Under the pieces are notes generated by a model. The model worked only from the letters and a program-made list of their open reading frames with translations, had not been told where the DNA came from and made no database searches. Made by a program: the position numbers and the translations under genes. Shown here piece after piece: positions 61,623-64,000 of a stretch of DNA of 64,000 bases; position 1 is the stretch's first letter; each line of letters starts with the position of its first letter. The stretch comes from Xiheimicrobium sp033763395 (GTDB lineage: Bacteria > Myxococcota > Myxococcia > Myxococcales > Myxococcaceae), in the NCBI GenBank assembly GCA_033763395.1, contig JANRKQ010000211.1, positions 33,994-97,993 on the forward strand, read 5' to 3'.

Positions 61623-63281
61623 ATGAGAGCACCCACCATGCGCGCGAACCAGCTCACGCTCCCCGATCTGCTCGACTTCGACCCGACGGGCGGCGTGCTG
61701 ACCTTCGCGGGCGAGCGCGTGGTGTTGATGGACTCGGTGGCCCTGGGCCTGCTGCGCAAGCAGCTCGTCGACAGCTTCGGCCTGTCGGGCGCGCGCGGCA
61801 TTCTGACGCGCTTCGGGTACAGCCACGGCTGGCGGCTCGCCGAGGCGATGCAGGGCTCCATCTCGTGGGAGGACGAGCGCGAGTGGCGGGTCGCGGGCGG
61901 GCGGCTGCACCGGCTGCTGGGCATGGTGACGTTCGAGCCGGTGGCGCTCAAGGAGCAGTCGAGCCCGGCGCCGTTCGCCGAAGCCGTGTGGCCCGACAGC
62001 TTCGAGGCCGACCAGCACCTGTTGCACCACGGCAAGGCCGACGAGTGTGTGTGCTGGAGCCTCACCGGCTTCGCCAGCGGCTACCTGAGCCGGGTGAACG
62101 GCCGCACCATCTACTGTCTCGAGACGTCGTGCCGCGGCAAGGGCGACCCGGTGTGTCGCATGGTGGGCCGCTACGAGGAGGACTGGGACGCGGCGACCCG
62201 GCCCTTCTTCGCGTTCTACGAGCGTGACTGCCTGTCCGAAGCGATGACCGAGCTCGCGGCGTCCCTCAAGAAGGTCGATCAGCGGCTGCTCGCGCGCCGC
62301 CGCGAGCTCGAGCGCCTCGCCGACGACGCCTCGGGGCTGGTGGTGCGCAGCGAGGCGATGAAGACGCTGGTGGGGCAGGCGCGGCGGGTGGCGCAGGTGG
62401 ACGCGACGGTGCTGCTCAGCGGTGAGAGCGGCTCGGGCAAGGAGCGCATCGCGCGGCTCATTCACGAGTCGTCCCGTCGCCAGGGCGGCCCCTTCGTGGG
62501 CATCAACTGCGCGGCGGTGCCCGAGAACCTGCTCGAGAGCGAGCTGTTCGGTCACGCGCGGGGCGCCTTCACGGGCGCGGTGTCAGAACGGGCCGGCCTG
62601 TTCGAGGCGGCGCGTGGCGGCACGTTGCTCCTCGACGAGGTGGGCGAGCTGCCGTTGCCGATGCAGGCGAAGCTGCTGCGGGTGCTGCAGGAGCGCGAGG
62701 TGCGGCGGGTGGGCGAGAACAAGACGCGGCCCATCGACGTGCGGCTGGTGGCGGCGACGCACCGCGATCTCTCGGCCGAGGTGAAGGCGGGTCGCTTCCG
62801 CGAAGATCTGTTCTTCCGCCTGAAGGTGGTGGCGCTGGTGGTGCCTCCCTTGCGCGAGCGCCCGGAGGACATCATTCCGCTGGCGAAGGTCGCGCTGCTC
62901 GAGGCGACGACGCGCGCGAAGGTGCCGCCCAAGGAGCTGTCGGCCGCGGTGAGCCGCGCGCTGCTCGAGTACCGCTGGCCCGGCAACGTGCGCGAGCTGT
63001 TCAACGCGATGGAGCGCGCGGCCGTCCTCGCCGAGCGGCGCACGCTCCAGCCAGACGATCTGCCCGACGAGGTACGCGCCCCGGCACCAGCGCCCGTGAG
63101 TGACGGCGCGGGACAGACGCTCGAGGCCATCGAGCGAGGGGCCATCTTGTCGGCGCTGGCGGCCGAACACGGCAACCGCGCGAAGACGGCGCAGCGCCTG
63201 GGCATCGGGCCGGCGACGTTGTTCCGCAAGCTGAAGCAGTACCAGGCCGAGGGGCACCCGGTGGTGCCGGCGAACGGCTGA
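61623..63281 (+). CDS. Sigma-54-dependent activator with XylR-N/V4R sensor
   Basis: A 552-residue enhancer-binding protein. N-terminal sensor (about 1-200) of the XylR/DmpR/PoxR type: 'LPDLLDFDPTGGVLTFAGERV' pattern, R-F-G-Y-S-H-G-W, then a V4R part with W-S-L-T-G-F-A-S-G-Y and C-L-E-T-S-C-R-G-K-G-D-P-V-C. The AAA+ domain (about 235-480) has Walker A G-E-S-G-S-G-K-E, E-S-E-L-F-G-H, G-A-F-T-G-A (sigma-54 contact), Walker B L-L-L-D-E-V-G and R-finger region. A Fis-type HTH ends it. In this family the sensor binds aromatic compounds. It is divergent from the pirin gene, its likely target. Confidence 0.93.
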   Translation: MRAPTMRANQLTLPDLLDFDPTGGVLTFAGERVVLMDSVALGLLRKQLVDSFGLSGARGILTRFGYSHGWRLAEAMQGSISWEDEREWRVAGGRLHRLLGMVTFEPVALKEQSSPAPFAEAVWPDSFEADQHLLHHGKADECVCWSLTGFASGYLSRVNGRTIYCLETSCRGKGDPVCRMVGRYEEDWDAATRPFFAFYERDCLSEAMTELAASLKKVDQRLLARRRELERLADDASGLVVRSEAMKTLVGQARRVAQVDATVLLSGESGSGKERIARLIHESSRRQGGPFVGINCAAVPENLLESELFGHARGAFTGAVSERAGLFEAARGGTLLLDEVGELPLPMQAKLLRVLQEREVRRVGENKTRPIDVRLVAATHRDLSAEVKAGRFREDLFFRLKVVALVVPPLRERPEDIIPLAKVALLEATTRAKVPPKELSAAVSRALLEYRWPGNVRELFNAMERAAVLAERRTLQPDDLPDEVRAPAPAPVSDGAGQTLEAIERGAILSALAAEHGNRAKTAQRLGIGPATLFRKLKQYQAEGHPVVPANG

Positions 63282-63317
63282 CCGCGCCCCGCGCGAAGAA
63301 GCCGCCTCGTCACGCCC

Positions 63318-63974
63318 TCAGCCACCATCCTCGTCGGCCTCGTCCTCCGGCTCCACGAGCGGCCGCTCCCACTCGAGCTCGTCGCCGCCGTCGGCCCAGG
63401 AGACCGCGCGGGTCCGGCTGACCCGCGCACCATTCACCCGGCCGCGGCACGACAGGTAGGCCTCCTTCAGGCACGGGTTCACGGCGAGGACGTCGCAGGC
63501 CACGTTCGTCTCCTGGGCCTTCGCGTTGGCGCGCTCCGCTCGCAGGCACTGCTCGACGTCCCTCCCGCTCGCCGGGCGTTCGATGGTGCCTCCGTCGGAG
63601 AGGCCCCAGACCATCGAGCGCGACTGTTCACACTCGAATGGATCGGGCTCCCAACCGGCTCGATCGATGAGCTCGAACGCCGGGCCCCCATCGAGCCGCT
63701 GAAGCCCCTTCATCTCCTGCCAGGTCCCCGAGCACGAGCCGGCGCCCATCTCCCACGAGCAGAGCTCGAGCACCTCGGAGCAGCCGGCCGCAGCGGGGGC
63801 CCGGAGGCGCACGCACGGCGCGCCTCGCCGCTCCACCTGGTTCATCGCGCGAGCCGAGAACGCCACGCCGTGTCGTCGACTCCACGCCTCGGCCGCGAGC
63901 CGGCGCTGCGAAAGGTCAGGGCTGGTGAACGAAGGCCCAGCCGCGAGGAAGAGGAGCGGGACGAGGTGGTTCAT
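63318..63974 (-). CDS. Secreted hypothetical protein, 218 residues
   Basis: A signal peptide (M-N-H-L-V-P-L-L-F-L-A-A-G, about 1-13 or slightly longer) precedes a mature part with eight Cys, several in pairs (C-V-R-L, C-S-E-V, C-S-W, C-S-G), suggesting disulfides in the periplasm or outside. The end is strongly acidic (E-P-E-D-E-A-D-E-D-G-G). No known domain. It converges with the sigma-54 regulator. Confidence 0.7.
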   Translation of the reverse strand: MNHLVPLLFLAAGPSFTSPDLSQRRLAAEAWSRRHGVAFSARAMNQVERRGAPCVRLRAPAAAGCSEVLELCSWEMGAGSCSGTWQEMKGLQRLDGGPAFELIDRAGWEPDPFECEQSRSMVWGLSDGGTIERPASGRDVEQCLRAERANAKAQETNVACDVLAVNPCLKEAYLSCRGRVNGARVSRTRAVSWADGGDELEWERPLVEPEDEADEDGG

Positions 63975-64000
63975 GGCGAGCCGTCTGACCGCGAGGGCCG

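Overview
The window is strongly GC-rich, gene-dense DNA from a bacterium of the phylum Myxococcota, most likely a fruiting-type myxobacterium (order Myxococcales in the strict sense). The basis is MYXO-CTERM sorting tails, many MopE-type metal-binding repeats, a WGR/TIGR02996-like protein, an Oar-like TonB-dependent receptor, a Ser/Thr kinase beside a hybrid histidine kinase, and an unusually large number of Cys-rich or repeat-rich lipoproteins. No plasmid, phage or CRISPR locus is visible.

Layout. 1-9 kb: the end of an unknown gene, a zinc-ribbon membrane protein, a TonB receptor with a partner lipoprotein, a radical SAM protein, and a WGR-domain gene that looks frameshifted. 9-21.8 kb (minus strand): a DUF1295 membrane protein, a receptor-like Ser/Thr kinase, a hybrid histidine kinase, a Cys-rich lipoprotein, and a 2168-codon frame that joins a metzincin protease to a CAP/MopE-repeat protein, each half with its own MYXO-CTERM tail. 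21.9-27.2 kb: an EXPERA protein, a three-gene ImmA-HipB-HipA cassette (hipA frameshifted near its 5' end), a repeat lipoprotein bracketed by 15-bp repeats, and tRNA-Pro(CGG). 27-35 kb: a 13-repeat MopE lipoprotein, a small beta-barrel protein, a Cys-rich lipoprotein with a Gly-rich end, and an 81-bp near-perfect palindrome.

35-49 kb is mostly core metabolism and housekeeping: pabA-pabB, a DUF2892 protein, an ECF sigma/anti-sigma pair, a HEAT-repeat lipoprotein, fmt / AroQ-like / rsmB, a TPR protein, a D-2-hydroxyglutarate dehydrogenase-like FAD enzyme, a Cys-rich lipoprotein and serA. 49-59 kb is one surface operon: an OmpA protein with TSP3 repeats, a giant secreted repeat protein cut off from its MYXO-CTERM anchor by an in-frame TAA, and a TPR protein. 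59-64 kb: a 60-bp tandem repeat, a second DUF1295 paralogue, and a divergent pair made of a Tat-signal pirin and a sigma-54 activator with XylR/V4R-type sensor, with candidate activator sites and a -24/-12 promoter between them.

The most interesting items are the self-contained sigma-54 activator/pirin circuit, the ImmA-HipBA cassette, the 34.9-kb palindrome, the double MYXO-CTERM frame, the nonsense-split giant adhesin, and an AroQ-like protein lacking its catalytic residues between fmt and rsmB. Several interrupted frames (7.6, 11.6, 23.75 and 58.15 kb) could be sequencing errors or real lesions; sequence alone does not decide.
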